From Desulfopila inferna (GTDB taxonomy: Bacteria; Desulfobacterota; Desulfobulbia; Desulfobulbales; Desulfocapsaceae): a stretch of DNA of 64,000 nt. Numbering within the stretch: the stretch's first letter is position 1; every line of letters begins with the position of its first letter. The translations under genes and the position numbers were made by a program. The notes under the pieces were generated by a model that saw only the letters and a program-made list of their open reading frames with translations, had not been told where the DNA came from and searched no databases. Location: the NCBI RefSeq assembly GCF_016919005.1, contig NZ_JAFFQE010000004.1:310001-374000 (forward strand), written 5' to 3'. Positions 53,371 through 62,419 of the stretch are shown here, one piece after another.

Positions 53371-53407
53371 AAGTGTAGGGCCTGTTTTGGTTCTACACTT
53401 TTTTTTT
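53371..53407 (+). terminator. Intrinsic terminator of the dsrABD operon
   Basis: AAGTGTAGGGCC (53371-53382) pairs with GGTTCTACACTT (53389-53400) over 12 positions including two G-T pairs, with the 6-nt loop TGTTTT, and seven T follow (53401-53407). Confidence 0.92.
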
Positions 53408-53464
53408 GCTCCCCACCCTTGAGCCTCCCTTTCACTTCTCTTAAAAATCAAACATTACATAACG

Positions 53465-53690
53465 CTAAGAGATCCATAACTGTCTCAGCAGGCGAGCAGT
53501 GACGATGAAGTTTTCAGGATCCCTGCCAGTAGCGAAGGTAGCAGATTGCAGGGTGGAATGGGCAGGCGTAAAGGGCTCTGGCGGATCTGCTAAGAAAGGT
53601 CCGAGGGCAGGGCGGTAGGGCGCAGGCGCATTAGCCCTCCCGGGCAAGAGCCGCTGGCTCCACCGAGAGGGGCTGATTTCGCAGGAAAAA
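53465..53690. other. GC-rich, unexplained block between dsrD and ahcY
   Basis: About 225 bp, richer in G/C than its surroundings, with repeated GGGCAGGG/GGGCGCAGG-like elements and many short self-complementary stretches (e.g. GGGCTCTGG/CCGGGCAAGAGCC). A 60-codon frame on the minus strand (53465-53647) lacks a ribosome site and looks like noise. It may be a structured RNA, a degenerate transferred segment or part of the ahcY 3' region; I could not identify it. Confidence 0.35.
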
Positions 53691-53699
53691 TCATCTGGA

Positions 53700-54998
53700 T
53701 TAGTAACGATAATATTCGGGTTTATATGGTCCTTCGACCTTGACTCCGATATACTTAGCCTGTTCTTCGTTCAAGGTAGTGAGATTGGCTCCGATTTTCA
53801 TCAGATGCAGTTTGGCCACCATTTCATCAAGCGCTTTAGGCAAAAAATACACTTTGTTTTCATAGTTATGGCCATTGCGCCACAACTCTATCTGGGCCAG
53901 TACCTGATTTGAAAAGGAGTTGCTCATCACGAAACTGGGATGGCCGGTGGCACAGCCCAGATTGACCAGGCGCCCCTCTGCCAGTATGATAATTTTTTTG
54001 CCGTCAGGAAAGATGACATGATCCACCTGGGGCTTGATATTTTCCCATTGGAGTTCTCTGATTCCGGCGATATCGATTTCTGAATCAAAGTGGCCGATAT
54101 TGCATACTATAGCCTCATTCGGCATTGCCTCCATATGGGCGCGGGTAATTACCTTGAGATTGCCTGTGCAGGTAACGAAAATATTGCCCAGAGGAGCAAT
54201 CTCTTCCATGGTGACCACGCGATATCCTTCCATGGCTGCCTGCAGGGCGCAGATAGGATCAATTTCCGTCACATATATATTTGCCCCCATTCCCCGAAGT
54301 GCCTGGGCGCATCCTTTGCCAACATCGCCATAGCCGACAACAACAGCATTTTTGCCGGCGATCATGACATCAGTTCCCCTTTTGATCCCGTCGATCAGCG
54401 ACTCTCGACAGCCGTAGAGGTTGTCGAATTTGGATTTGGTCACGGAATCATTCACGTTGATGGCCGGGCACATCAATGTCCCTGCCGCCGCCATCTCATT
54501 AAGTCGGTGCACCCCTGTCGTTGTTTCTTCACTGATGCCGCGGATATTGACCACATCATCCTTATATTTCTCATGCATCACTAAAGTAAGATCGCCGCCG
54601 TCATCCAGGATCATATTGGGACGCCAGTTATCGGGACCGAAAATGGTTTGGTCGATGCACCACCAGAATTCCTCTTCAGTCTCTCCCTTCCAGGCAAAGG
54701 TTGGGATCCCAGCTGCGGCCATGGCGGCAGCGGCATGATCCTGGGTGGAGAAAATATTACAGGAAGACCAGCGCACTTCGGCACCAAGAGCCACCAGGGA
54801 TTCCATCAGCACTGCGGTCTGAATGGTCATATGGATACAACCGGCGATTCGAGCGCCCTTGAGCGGTTGTTCCTTACTGTATTGCTCCCGTATGGCCATG
54901 AGCCCAGGCATTTCGGTTTCTGCAATTTTTATTTCTTTTCTTCCCCAGTCAGCCAGGGAAATATCTGCGATTTTATAATCGTTTGTGGTTGTAGTCAT
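53700..54998 (-). CDS. ahcY: S-adenosylhomocysteinase
   Basis: Splits S-adenosylhomocysteine to homocysteine and adenosine. Start set at ATG 54998 with GAGGAA upstream; the longer frame starts in the spacer. Seen: [40 protein letters not shown]-like [21 protein letters not shown]-binding [20 protein letters not shown], and C-terminal [20 protein letters not shown] and YRY. The ~432 residues are normal. It follows metK on the same strand (80 bp), so the two enzymes form an activated-methyl pair, useful to methyltransferases such as pcm and the 19.2 kb gene. Confidence 0.97.
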   Translation of the reverse strand: MTTTTNDYKIADISLADWGRKEIKIAETEMPGLMAIREQYSKEQPLKGARIAGCIHMTIQTAVLMESLVALGAEVRWSSCNIFSTQDHAAAAMAAAGIPTFAWKGETEEEFWWCIDQTIFGPDNWRPNMILDDGGDLTLVMHEKYKDDVVNIRGISEETTTGVHRLNEMAAAGTLMCPAINVNDSVTKSKFDNLYGCRESLIDGIKRGTDVMIAGKNAVVVGYGDVGKGCAQALRGMGANIYVTEIDPICALQAAMEGYRVVTMEEIAPLGNIFVTCTGNLKVITRAHMEAMPNEAIVCNIGHFDSEIDIAGIRELQWENIKPQVDHVIFPDGKKIIILAEGRLVNLGCATGHPSFVMSNSFSNQVLAQIELWRNGHNYENKVYFLPKALDEMVAKLHLMKIGANLTTLNEEQAKYIGVKVEGPYKPEYYRY

Positions 54999-55078
54999 TG
55001 TGTATTCCTCGAATTTCATTAATCATCAAAAGCCGGCCGCTGTTTAAGGAGGGCCGCAATTCTTTCGGTGGAGTGAGC

Positions 55079-56248
55079 TTATTTGATATGTTTGGCAACA
55101 TCCTTCAATTGCTCGGCTTTGTCGGTTCTCTCCCAAGTGAATTCCGGAAGCTCCCTGCCAAAATGACCATAGGAAGCAGTGCTCTGATAAATCGGTCTGA
55201 GAAGATCGAGATGCTGGATGATGGCCTTTGGTCTGAGATCGAAACATTCCATAATGACCTTCTTGATCTTGTCGTCGGAAATTGATCCGGTGCCAAATGA
55301 GTTAACGTTAATTGAAACAGGCTTGGATAAACCGATGGCGTAGGCAATTTGCACCTCCACCTCGGTGGCAATGCCGGCGGCAACTAAGTTCTTTGCGACA
55401 TATCTTCCCATATAGGATGATGAACGGTCGACCTTGGATGGATCCTTGCCGGAGAAGGCTCCGCCGCCATGTGAACCTTTACCGCCATAAGTATCGACTA
55501 TTATTTTGCGTCCGGTAACGCCGCAATCGCCAACTGGTCCGCCAATGACAAAACGCCCGGTGGGATTGATGTAATATTTGGTGTTCTTGTCAACCATGGA
55601 AGTAGGCAGGATGGGTTTGATGATTTCTTCCATCACAGCTTCCTGAAGATCTTCATAACCGATAGTCTCGTCATGCTGGGTAGAAAGCACAATTGCTTCG
55701 ATACGTTTCGGTGAGCCACCCTGGTACTCAACGGTAACCTGGCTCTTCGCATCAGGCCTCAGCCAGGATAGTTTGCCCTGCTTGCGGACAAATGCCTGCT
55801 TTTGGGTTAAACGGTGGGCTAGAGTAATGGGAAGGGGCATCAGGACTTCGGTTTCGTTGGAAGCGTAGCCGAACATCAATCCCTGATCTCCGGCACCCTG
55901 ATCAAGATCGAGACCTGTTCCTTCGTTTACACCCTGGGCAATATCGGAGGATTGCTTGTCTATGGTAGTCATGACAGCACAGGACTGCCAGTCAAAACCC
56001 ATTTCTGATGAATTATAACCTATCTCACGAACAGTTTTACGGACCACATCCGGCATGTCAACCCAGGCGCTGGTGGTAATCTCACCGGCAATAAGGACCA
56101 TGCCGGTGGTGACCAGGGTTTCACAGGCCACACGTGAATGTATATCCTGAGTCAATATTGCATCAAGTACAGCATCTGAGATTTGATCGGCGACCTTATC
56201 GGGATGACCCTCGGAAACAGACTCAGAAGTAAAAAGATAATTAGGCAT
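55079..56248 (-). CDS. metK: S-adenosylmethionine synthetase
   Basis: Makes SAM from methionine and ATP. Start set at ATG 56248 (GGAG ~9 bp upstream). Seen: [40 protein letters not shown], and [20 protein letters not shown] followed by [20 protein letters not shown], all MetK signatures. ~389 residues is normal. No SAM or SAH riboswitch pattern was recognised upstream in 56249-56400. Confidence 0.97.
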   Translation of the reverse strand: MPNYLFTSESVSEGHPDKVADQISDAVLDAILTQDIHSRVACETLVTTGMVLIAGEITTSAWVDMPDVVRKTVREIGYNSSEMGFDWQSCAVMTTIDKQSSDIAQGVNEGTGLDLDQGAGDQGLMFGYASNETEVLMPLPITLAHRLTQKQAFVRKQGKLSWLRPDAKSQVTVEYQGGSPKRIEAIVLSTQHDETIGYEDLQEAVMEEIIKPILPTSMVDKNTKYYINPTGRFVIGGPVGDCGVTGRKIIVDTYGGKGSHGGGAFSGKDPSKVDRSSSYMGRYVAKNLVAAGIATEVEVQIAYAIGLSKPVSINVNSFGTGSISDDKIKKVIMECFDLRPKAIIQHLDLLRPIYQSTASYGHFGRELPEFTWERTDKAEQLKDVAKHIK

Positions 56249-56759
56249 GTAATCGGCTCCATTCAAGGAAAATCATTTAAAGTAGAGTAAGTGGAAGCTA
56301 TTTGCACCTGTGGAAGTACATTTCCCGATATTACAAGAAGGTAATGCTCGTGAGGCTGCAAGTCTCAGGTAAGCGATAGACTCAGAGAATAATGCTAGGA
56401 GTCGGCTTCGCAGGTTTGGAAATAACGTTCTATAATAAAGCATTCTGAACATTGGTGCCATTGAGAAAAGAAGTAAAAGTGGAATAAAATTTTTTTTCAA
56501 TGAAAATGGTAGTAAAAACAAATGGAATTTTCTTGATCATGATGCCCGAGTGATTAAGATACAGAGGCCCTCATGTTTCCACGGGCAGTTTTTCAGAATG
56601 TCTCCCTTGAAAAAGGGAAAGGAAAGTATCAATTATCTAACCCAGCTCAGCTGGACTCTTACCCCCTTGAGGGGTATAAGAACCTTCAGGCTTGTTATTT
56701 CCTTGCAAAAAAACACAGGGAAATATCAGTTGCAGGGTATAAAATTTGAAAGGAATTCC
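56249..56759. other. Divergent intergenic region metK/kdsD
   Basis: 511 bp holding the metK promoter (leftward), the kdsD promoter (rightward) and a copy of the dispersed repeat (56637-56725). No gene is supported; an upstream extension of the kdsD frame is not coding-like and runs through the repeat. Confidence 0.55.
56637..56725 (-). repeat. Dispersed intergenic repeat with nested hairpins, copy near kdsD
   Basis: CTAACCCAGCTCAGCTGG (56637-56654), then CCCCTTGAGGGG (a short perfect hairpin unique to this copy, 56663-56674), AAGAACCTTCAGGCTTG, and TATTTCC (56696-56702) pairing with GGAAATA (56719-56725) around a loop containing TGCAAAAAAA. Read in reverse it has the same order as the 28.8 kb copy: hairpin with T-rich TTTTTTTGCA loop, AAGGTTCTT, CCAGCTGAGCTGGGTTAG. 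Confidence 0.82.
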
Positions 56760-57731
56760 ATGTCGATAGAAGAAGCCCGGAATGTCCTGCTTATTGAAGA
56801 GCAGGGCCTTTCCGCCGTACGCCGGAAAATTGGTGCTGAATTTGAGAAGGCAATTGAGGCTATCCTGGAATGCCCGACCCGTGTGGTGATTACCGGTATT
56901 GGTAAATCAGGGATTATCGGACAGAAAATAGCCGCGACTTTGAACAGCACGGGTACACCGGCCTTTTTTCTCCATCCCGTAGAGGCAATGCACGGGGATC
57001 TGGGCATGGTCGCTGCAACCGACATTGTCATTGCTATTTCCTATTCGGGCCGAACCGCAGAGCTTAATATCCTTTTGCTGAGCTTGAAAAAAAGAGGTAT
57101 TTCCGTTATTGCCATGACTGGAGGACTCGACTCTCCTCTTGCAGGGGCAGCTGATATCGTGCTCGATATAGGTGTTCCTAAAGAAGCATGCCCTCTAGGC
57201 CTGGCCCCGACCGCCTCGACCACTGCAACACTGGCCATGGGAGATGCCTTGTCTGTTGTTCTTCTCAACAGGAAAAAGTTTCAGGCCTCCGACTTCCGCT
57301 ATAATCATCCGGGCGGCAGCCTGGGCGAGCGTCTCAAGGTCAAGGTTCGAGAGGTTATGGTATCCGGAAGCAGAGTTCCGATGATTCTTGATAATCAATC
57401 CGCTGTCAGCGGTGTACGGATACTCAACGAAAAAAACCTCGGGGCGGTTCTCATTGTCAATGATAGCAATGAAATTGTGGGGATTTTAACCGATGGCGAT
57501 GTTCGCCGATATATCGCAGAGCAACGGAGTTTCAGCGGCCGGTCGGTGGGGGAGGTAATGACTCCGGAGCCTGTGTGTATCGACGGGGAGATGCTTGCCG
57601 CTGATGCCTTGAGCATTATGCAGCGCCATGAGATTACAATTTTGCCTATCATTGATAATCAACGGAAACTTGCCGGAATGCTGCACCTGCACGACCTGCT
57701 CGGTAAGGGAGAATTCCGGTTTTTGGTTTAA
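56760..57731 (+). CDS. kdsD: D-arabinose 5-phosphate isomerase (KpsF/GutQ family)
   Basis: Makes D-arabinose-5-phosphate for Kdo, the inner-core sugar of LPS. Start set at ATG 56760, preceded by AAAGGAA; the long upstream frame is not coding. Seen: SIS domain (residues ~25-165) with VVITGIGKSGIIGQKIAATL, SYSGRTAELN and CPLGLAPTASTTATLAMGDA, a NHPGGSLGERL motif, and two C-terminal CBS domains (~205-320). ~323 residues is the normal KdsD length. Confidence 0.94.
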   Translation: MSIEEARNVLLIEEQGLSAVRRKIGAEFEKAIEAILECPTRVVITGIGKSGIIGQKIAATLNSTGTPAFFLHPVEAMHGDLGMVAATDIVIAISYSGRTAELNILLLSLKKRGISVIAMTGGLDSPLAGAADIVLDIGVPKEACPLGLAPTASTTATLAMGDALSVVLLNRKKFQASDFRYNHPGGSLGERLKVKVREVMVSGSRVPMILDNQSAVSGVRILNEKNLGAVLIVNDSNEIVGILTDGDVRRYIAEQRSFSGRSVGEVMTPEPVCIDGEMLAADALSIMQRHEITILPIIDNQRKLAGMLHLHDLLGKGEFRFLV

Positions 57732-57752
57732 CACTACGATGGAGGATGTAAT

Positions 57753-57944
57753 ATGTGTCAGGTAAGCGCTTATGTTAAAAAGGGCGAACAGGATGAGCTT
57801 CTCAAAGAAAATGTCACCAAAATAGAGGTGTTGGAGAAGGGGCTCCGCATAACCACCTTATTCGAAGGGCCTGCTGATTATACTGACATGATGCTGAAAT
57901 ATATTGACTTTTCCGGTGGAAGGGTGATACTCGAAAAACATTAA
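57753..57944 (+). CDS. cooT: CooT-family nickel-binding protein
   Basis: 63-residue protein whose N-terminus MCQVSAYVKK keeps the Cys2 that in Rhodospirillum CooT binds Ni(II) at the dimer interface. The rest matches the pattern: LLKENVTKIEVLEKGLRITT and FEGPADYTDMMLKYIDFSGG. In R. rubrum CooT supplies nickel for CO dehydrogenase. No CODH genes are in the window, so its client is unknown; hydrogenase or CODH elsewhere is inference. GGAGG precedes the ATG. Confidence 0.85.
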   Translation: MCQVSAYVKKGEQDELLKENVTKIEVLEKGLRITTLFEGPADYTDMMLKYIDFSGGRVILEKH

Positions 57945-57964
57945 CCTCATCATAGGCTGATACA

Positions 57965-58219
57965 ATGAAAGAATTTGAAAAACTGCGAGTGCTTCTGCCC
58001 CATTGGATAGAGCATAACAATGGGCATGAGACCGAATGCATAAGGTGGGCTGAGCTTGCCAGGAGTGAGGGCTGGGACAAGGTTGCCAAATATATCGAGG
58101 ATGCGGTCACCGCTATGAAAGAGGCCGACAGATTGCTGGAAAAAGCCCTGCTTGAAGCCGGCGGACCTTCTTCCTCCTCCGGTCAATCTCATTCTCATAC
58201 TCATCATCATCACGACTGA
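57965..58219 (+). CDS. Small helical protein with His-rich C-terminal tail
   Basis: 84 residues, helical body followed by a Ser-rich linker and a SHSHTHHHHD tail. The body (FEKLRVLLPHWIEHNNGHET, AKYIEDAVTAMKEADRLLEK) is conserved-looking. The tail can bind metal, as in the His-rich ends of SlyD or HypB. It lies 20 bp after cooT on the same strand, so a shared role in nickel storage or delivery is plausible; I do not recognise the protein. Confidence 0.72.
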   Translation: MKEFEKLRVLLPHWIEHNNGHETECIRWAELARSEGWDKVAKYIEDAVTAMKEADRLLEKALLEAGGPSSSSGQSHSHTHHHHD

Positions 58220-58241
58220 AGGCTTTGAATCTGTATCTGAA

Positions 58242-58460
58242 TTGAATTATCCGGAGTCGTTTGGTCGGTCAGAGGAGGGGGAAATACCCCTCCGGCTGTT
58301 TGGCAAAGGAGATTTTTGTCTAGTTGGGACCTGTCGGAGAAAGCACTTTCTCGAGTCTTTGCTTACCGCCCATCCCGGCGTTGTTTTCAGAAAGAACCAA
58401 TGCTCGCAGGGCGCAGACTCCGATATTAAGTATACGACTTTGCTTGATTTTCTGACTTAA
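58242..58460 (+). CDS. Possible short remnant or small CDS after the His-tail gene
   Basis: A ~73-codon frame without an ATG or ribosome site, possible TTG start at 58242. The 3' half (GDFCLVGTCRRKHFLESLLT, GVVFRKNQCSQGADSDIKYT) looks protein-like, but I recognise nothing. A perfect hairpin GGAGGGG/CCCCTCC (58274-58293, loop 6) lies inside it and could instead be a stop for upstream transcription. Confidence 0.25.
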   Translation: MNYPESFGRSEEGEIPLRLFGKGDFCLVGTCRRKHFLESLLTAHPGVVFRKNQCSQGADSDIKYTTLLDFLT

Positions 58461-58493
58461 TCTGAGAAAAAATTACAATTCTCCGATACACTC

Positions 58494-60989
58494 CTAGTTG
58501 GACTCGCTATAGAACTGCCAGGTCTTCAGGATGGGATCATAAAGATAGAGCATGAGAAGACGCAGTTTTCTGCCCCGGTTACTCTCCAGACACTGGAGTT
58601 CATAGAGTTCCTTGCCCTCGATATTACGGAGAAAGGTGACTTTCGGATCACTCAGATACTCCGGAATAGCGGCACTGTAATTGGTCTCGAAAATTTCTTT
58701 GTAGTTGTCTTTCAGATAGGCGATACGTCGAGCGGTTGTTGCTTTATCGCGTGTTTCGGTGATGGTCTGCCGGGTTCCCTCAATGATCGTCTTGAACTCC
58801 ATATCGTCCTGCAAGTTATTGAGATTTACAGCGCTGATTACCTTTTCCAGTGTGGTTATCGCCTCGCTGTGCCGCTCATTTTGCAGATGTACATCGGCCA
58901 TCTGCTTGTATTGCACAATACGGGTCCGCAGTATGATGCGTTCGAGTTGTTGTTTGATCTCGTCGGGGTTTATACGCTGAAGCAGGTCTTTTTTAGAGTT
59001 GAGCAGCCTGATTGCCTCCTGGTATTTCCCAATGGCCTGGTCAAGCTTCGCCTGGGAAAAGGCGTTTTTGGCACCACTGATATAGGAGAAGAGTTCCGCT
59101 TCCGCCATATTGGCATAAAGTGAATCGACGTCACGGCGGTTGTCGGATATAGAAGAGTTAACCCGCAGCTGCAGTGCCTTTTCATATTGTTTTACGGCAC
59201 TCTCCCAATCGTCGGTGTTGAAAAATTTCTCACCAAGATCAAGGTGTTGTAAGTATTCTATTTCGTGGATTTTGGGCTCTATCATTGTAACCAGGTCTCG
59301 CCCAAGTTCCTCCGGAAGAGCCTCGGCTTCACTGAGTGCCGAGGCATACATTTCATGACTTTTCTCCAGTTCGCCTCTGGACATCAGGGCGGAGCCTTTG
59401 TTCGCAGTGATATGAATTTCAGCTATGCGTATTTTTTCCGAGATGTCACGAAGGTAACTCTCCTCGATGTTTTCTTGTATCGGTTTGACATTCTTTAATG
59501 CCGACCTGTACTTATCCACTGCGTTGAGCCATAAAGATTTATCATACAGGGCGTCCCCTTCTTTCCTGAGGGCATTGAAGTCAGACACTCTGTCCATATC
59601 TGCTTTTCTGACATATTTTCCCTCAAAGAGGACGCGTCCGGAGAGGCCCTGAATCATATCCTCAGAGGCAAGTGTCAGCTTTATCTGTTTTTGCAGAGCG
59701 TCGCGTTCGTCATTTTTGTAAATACTGATTTTTTTGAGGGTAGAAAGCGCCTCATCACACTCGATCTGGGCTTTTTTAAACTGCCCCTGATCAATAAGTT
59801 GGGCACAATCATTGTAGAGGTGGAGGCTTTTCTCCAGATGCGATTTCGCGGTGATAAGAGGTGTGATAAAAAACATTGCCAGAGCGAGAACAATAATGCC
59901 GCCAAGCAGAGGCAGGTATTTAATAGTGACTTTAGTGGTTTCCTCAAAGAAGGCAACACGCTTTTTCGGCTTTCCCGGAGGTGGTTCATCTGGAGACCCT
60001 GGCTGGTCAGACGTGCCGTCATCTGCGGCCCACTCATCAGTTGTCCAATCATCGCCTGAGAGTTCAACCGAGTTTCTGGTTCGCTCTATATTTTCCTCAA
60101 TATTGGGGAAATCGGGAACAAGATGCGCCACTTTTTCGAAGAGCTCGAGTGCCTTCTGAGGATCCCCCCGATGCTCAAATTCATCAGCTTCACGTTGCAG
60201 GTTTTGGGCATTTTTGAGAACACTTTCTACATTTGTCTCAATATCGATTAGATCTTCAGGTCGTTCCGTTTCTGAGAGCTCATTGAGAAAAATAGAAAGC
60301 TCGTAATAGCGTTTCTGCCGGATGAGCAGTTGTATACGATTAACGGAGCTTTTGCCTGAACTCCGAAGGGTGGAGGGAGTCAATCTCTCCTCTTGCTTTT
60401 CAAGGTCGGACTCCCATTCATCGTCAAGATAATCCGTACTGTCGGTAAAATCATCGTTGTTGAGAATATCAATTCCCGGTGGTTGAATCAACTCTTCAGA
60501 GAGGGCGGGAGAAACAGTGTTTTCTAAGGGCGGCAGCGAGAGATCGATATTTTCGAAGGGTAATTTTCCGGCGATTTTCCTATACCAGGCCAGGGCGGCA
60601 TCGTTGAAGACATTCTCTCTGGAATAGACTTCACCGCTGATCATTTTGCCGATATGGACAATCAACTCCGTTAGCGTCTTGTCTTTGGTCCAGAATTCGC
60701 CGATACATATGGCGGCCTGATCAAAATCGGGATGAAACGTACCCGATCTCGGAGAACAGCTGGGAGGGAAATGCGGGAACCCGAAAGGAATACTGATAAA
60801 GACGATATGATTCCTGGTTTCTATTATATTTCCATCTTCATCCCGCGCCAGCCCGAGAATGTTGTATCGTATTTCATATTTCTCAGGAGGGTCGCCATCA
60901 GCAGGGATAGTCTGAATATATGGATTTGCTTTGAATGCGGCTTTTATTTCCTGAAGAGTATTTCGTAGCTGTTCGTTTGGGGTAGCCAT
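58494..60989 (-). CDS. Membrane protein with E2 (ubiquitin-conjugating)-like N-terminus and helical repeats
   Basis: 831 residues. N-terminus (~1-150) resembles a UBC/E2 fold: NHIVFISIPFGFPHFPP for the hydrophobic 'F.FP..P..PP' strands, TFHPDF for the HPN motif, and AAICIGEFWTKDKTLTELIV for the catalytic 'C....W.p..tl..vl' region, with a Cys (Cys95) nine residues after His86, where E2s carry the active Cys. Next: a linker (~170-355), rich in Asp/Glu/Pro and including a short helical, TPR-like pair; one membrane helix (~356-378, LLGGIIVLALAMFFITPLIT); then ~440 residues of helical repeats (TPR/coiled-coil) and a C-terminal beta-rich end. The fold assignment is by eye; the E2 activity is unproven and no E1 or ubiquitin-like gene is in the window. 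Confidence 0.62.
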   Translation of the reverse strand: MATPNEQLRNTLQEIKAAFKANPYIQTIPADGDPPEKYEIRYNILGLARDEDGNIIETRNHIVFISIPFGFPHFPPSCSPRSGTFHPDFDQAAICIGEFWTKDKTLTELIVHIGKMISGEVYSRENVFNDAALAWYRKIAGKLPFENIDLSLPPLENTVSPALSEELIQPPGIDILNNDDFTDSTDYLDDEWESDLEKQEERLTPSTLRSSGKSSVNRIQLLIRQKRYYELSIFLNELSETERPEDLIDIETNVESVLKNAQNLQREADEFEHRGDPQKALELFEKVAHLVPDFPNIEENIERTRNSVELSGDDWTTDEWAADDGTSDQPGSPDEPPPGKPKKRVAFFEETTKVTIKYLPLLGGIIVLALAMFFITPLITAKSHLEKSLHLYNDCAQLIDQGQFKKAQIECDEALSTLKKISIYKNDERDALQKQIKLTLASEDMIQGLSGRVLFEGKYVRKADMDRVSDFNALRKEGDALYDKSLWLNAVDKYRSALKNVKPIQENIEESYLRDISEKIRIAEIHITANKGSALMSRGELEKSHEMYASALSEAEALPEELGRDLVTMIEPKIHEIEYLQHLDLGEKFFNTDDWESAVKQYEKALQLRVNSSISDNRRDVDSLYANMAEAELFSYISGAKNAFSQAKLDQAIGKYQEAIRLLNSKKDLLQRINPDEIKQQLERIILRTRIVQYKQMADVHLQNERHSEAITTLEKVISAVNLNNLQDDMEFKTIIEGTRQTITETRDKATTARRIAYLKDNYKEIFETNYSAAIPEYLSDPKVTFLRNIEGKELYELQCLESNRGRKLRLLMLYLYDPILKTWQFYSESN

Positions 60990-61381
60990 ACGCCTAGAGG
61001 ATTTCGGTACGAAAAAGTGCTGAGTTAGTAATTAAGCAAAAAATTATGCTCCCTTGCTTTGCTTGATTAGACTGCACCAGAATAACAGAGAAGCGGCCTA
61101 AAATGTAGATAAATGTTTTTTAACTTTCATTTAGGCGGTAAAAGTTGATAAAATCGGAGCCTCAGCTTAAGGATAACCATATCAGCTGCAGGTGATGAGC
61201 CATTACCTTTTGCCGTATTTATGGAATCATGGTATTTAACTGAGGACGTTGTAAAAAACGCGATCTCCCTCGTTGCAGGTTTTGGCTTGCCCCAAAAAAA
61301 ACTGCGTCTTGTATATCGGAGGTTCTTATCCAGCTATCTGACGAGCTATGTGGCAAATTTTTAGGTGATTATCAGACTTGA
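60990..61381. promoter_or_regulatory. Divergent promoter region of the E2-like and cNMP genes
   Basis: 392 bp with no gene. GCCTAAAATG (61096-61105) and CATTTAGGC (61128-61136) form a long imperfect hairpin with one bulge. A copy of the ACTGCGTC repeat is at 61301-61362. The region likely drives both divergent genes. Confidence 0.45.
61301..61362 (+). repeat. ACTGCGTCYTGTATATCG repeat, copy upstream of the cNMP/DUF4388 gene
   Basis: ACTGCGTCTTGTATATCG (61301-61318), then diverged sequence, then GTGGCAAATTTTT. Second copy of the repeat at 37865-37923; as there, it ends ~20 bp before a start codon. Confidence 0.65.
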
Positions 61382-62419
61382 ATGAAACCCTTTCGCGCCG
61401 TTTTCCAGATCATTGATAATAATAATTGCCCTCTCTATGAGTCGGAGGACATATTTACTTTGACACAGAAATCGCTCTCCTTTCCTGAGGGAAAAGAGAG
61501 TTGCCTGATTTTGGTGAGAGAGTTGACTCAACTCCTGTTTCAGCTCCTCGAGGAAAACGGTGAGCCTGATTTTGTGAAAAAATATACCTGCAGCGGGTGT
61601 ACCGGCCTCATTAAGTTTCAGCAGGTCCAGGGCGAAGAGAAAACCCTGCAAGGTAGCGAGGAATCTCTGCTCTCTGAAAAAGAGCAGAAACTTTTTGATA
61701 AAATTCGGAATTATGCACTGCTGAAAGCCATACCCGCCAAGCATCTGAAGAAATCCATAAGTTGCTTCAAGGGGAAAATTGTAAGAGAGAAGAGTCTGTT
61801 GATCACCAAGGGTCAATTGAATGAACATCTCTACATTCTGCTCTCGGGTGAGGTCATGGTAGAAGATGGTGAAGTTCCCATCAGCCGACTGGGTGAGGGC
61901 GAATTATGCGGAGAGATGAGCTACTTCGGTGACAGTATTGCCAGCACCTCCGTGCGTGCTCTTGAGGAAACCAGGGTTCTTGCCATCAGCGGCAAGGATT
62001 TCGGCAAACTCATCAAAAAATCAGATGCCGTGCAAATGCATATGGCCCGTCTATTGGCTGAACGATTATCGAGGGCCAATTCCAGGCGGGCCAGTGATTT
62101 CGGCTCCAGTATGCAGGGAAAATTAAATGAAATGGCCCCTGCCGAATTATTGCAGGTTTTTCACATGCACCAGAAAACAGGAGTCCTGAGCCTCGAGTTG
62201 CCCAGGGGCAACGCTAAGGTTTCTTTTCTGGAGGGCTCAATCGTTGTGGCCAACTATGCCGGTAAAAGCGGTCAGGATGCTGTCTTTGCCATTCTGGTCG
62301 AGCGGGAGGGGGTCTATAATTTTACTTCCGGTCTACCGGATCGTGAAATGCAGCAATCCGCTATCGGCGATTTTATGATGCTCCTTATGGAAGGAGTGAA
62401 AAGAGGTGACGAAGGATAA
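61382..62419 (+). CDS. cNMP-binding-like and DUF4388 two-domain protein
   Basis: 345 residues. Seen: N-terminal ~100 residues with a Cys pair (CSGC), a cyclic-nucleotide-binding-like domain (~110-230) with SLLITKGQLNEHLYILLSGE, the phosphate-cassette-like GELCGEMSYFGDSIASTSVRA, and a DUF4388 (PATAN-like) domain (~243-335) with GKLNEMAPAELLQVFHMHQK and TGVLSLE. The Arg that contacts the phosphate in CAP-type pockets is not at its usual place, so cAMP binding is doubtful. DUF4388 occurs in regulatory proteins. Transcribed divergently from the E2-like gene; a functional tie is inference. Confidence 0.75.
   Translation: MKPFRAVFQIIDNNNCPLYESEDIFTLTQKSLSFPEGKESCLILVRELTQLLFQLLEENGEPDFVKKYTCSGCTGLIKFQQVQGEEKTLQGSEESLLSEKEQKLFDKIRNYALLKAIPAKHLKKSISCFKGKIVREKSLLITKGQLNEHLYILLSGEVMVEDGEVPISRLGEGELCGEMSYFGDSIASTSVRALEETRVLAISGKDFGKLIKKSDAVQMHMARLLAERLSRANSRRASDFGSSMQGKLNEMAPAELLQVFHMHQKTGVLSLELPRGNAKVSFLEGSIVVANYAGKSGQDAVFAILVEREGVYNFTSGLPDREMQQSAIGDFMMLLMEGVKRGDEG

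Noticed and set aside
53465-53647. 60-codon minus-strand frame in the GC-rich block
   Set aside because: No ribosome site; Pro/Ala-rich composition reflects the GC-rich DNA.
56249-56520. SAM or SAH riboswitch in front of metK
   Set aside because: Only short inverted repeats (e.g. AGTCT...AGACT) were found; none of the conserved SAM-I, SAM-II or SAH core sequences is present.
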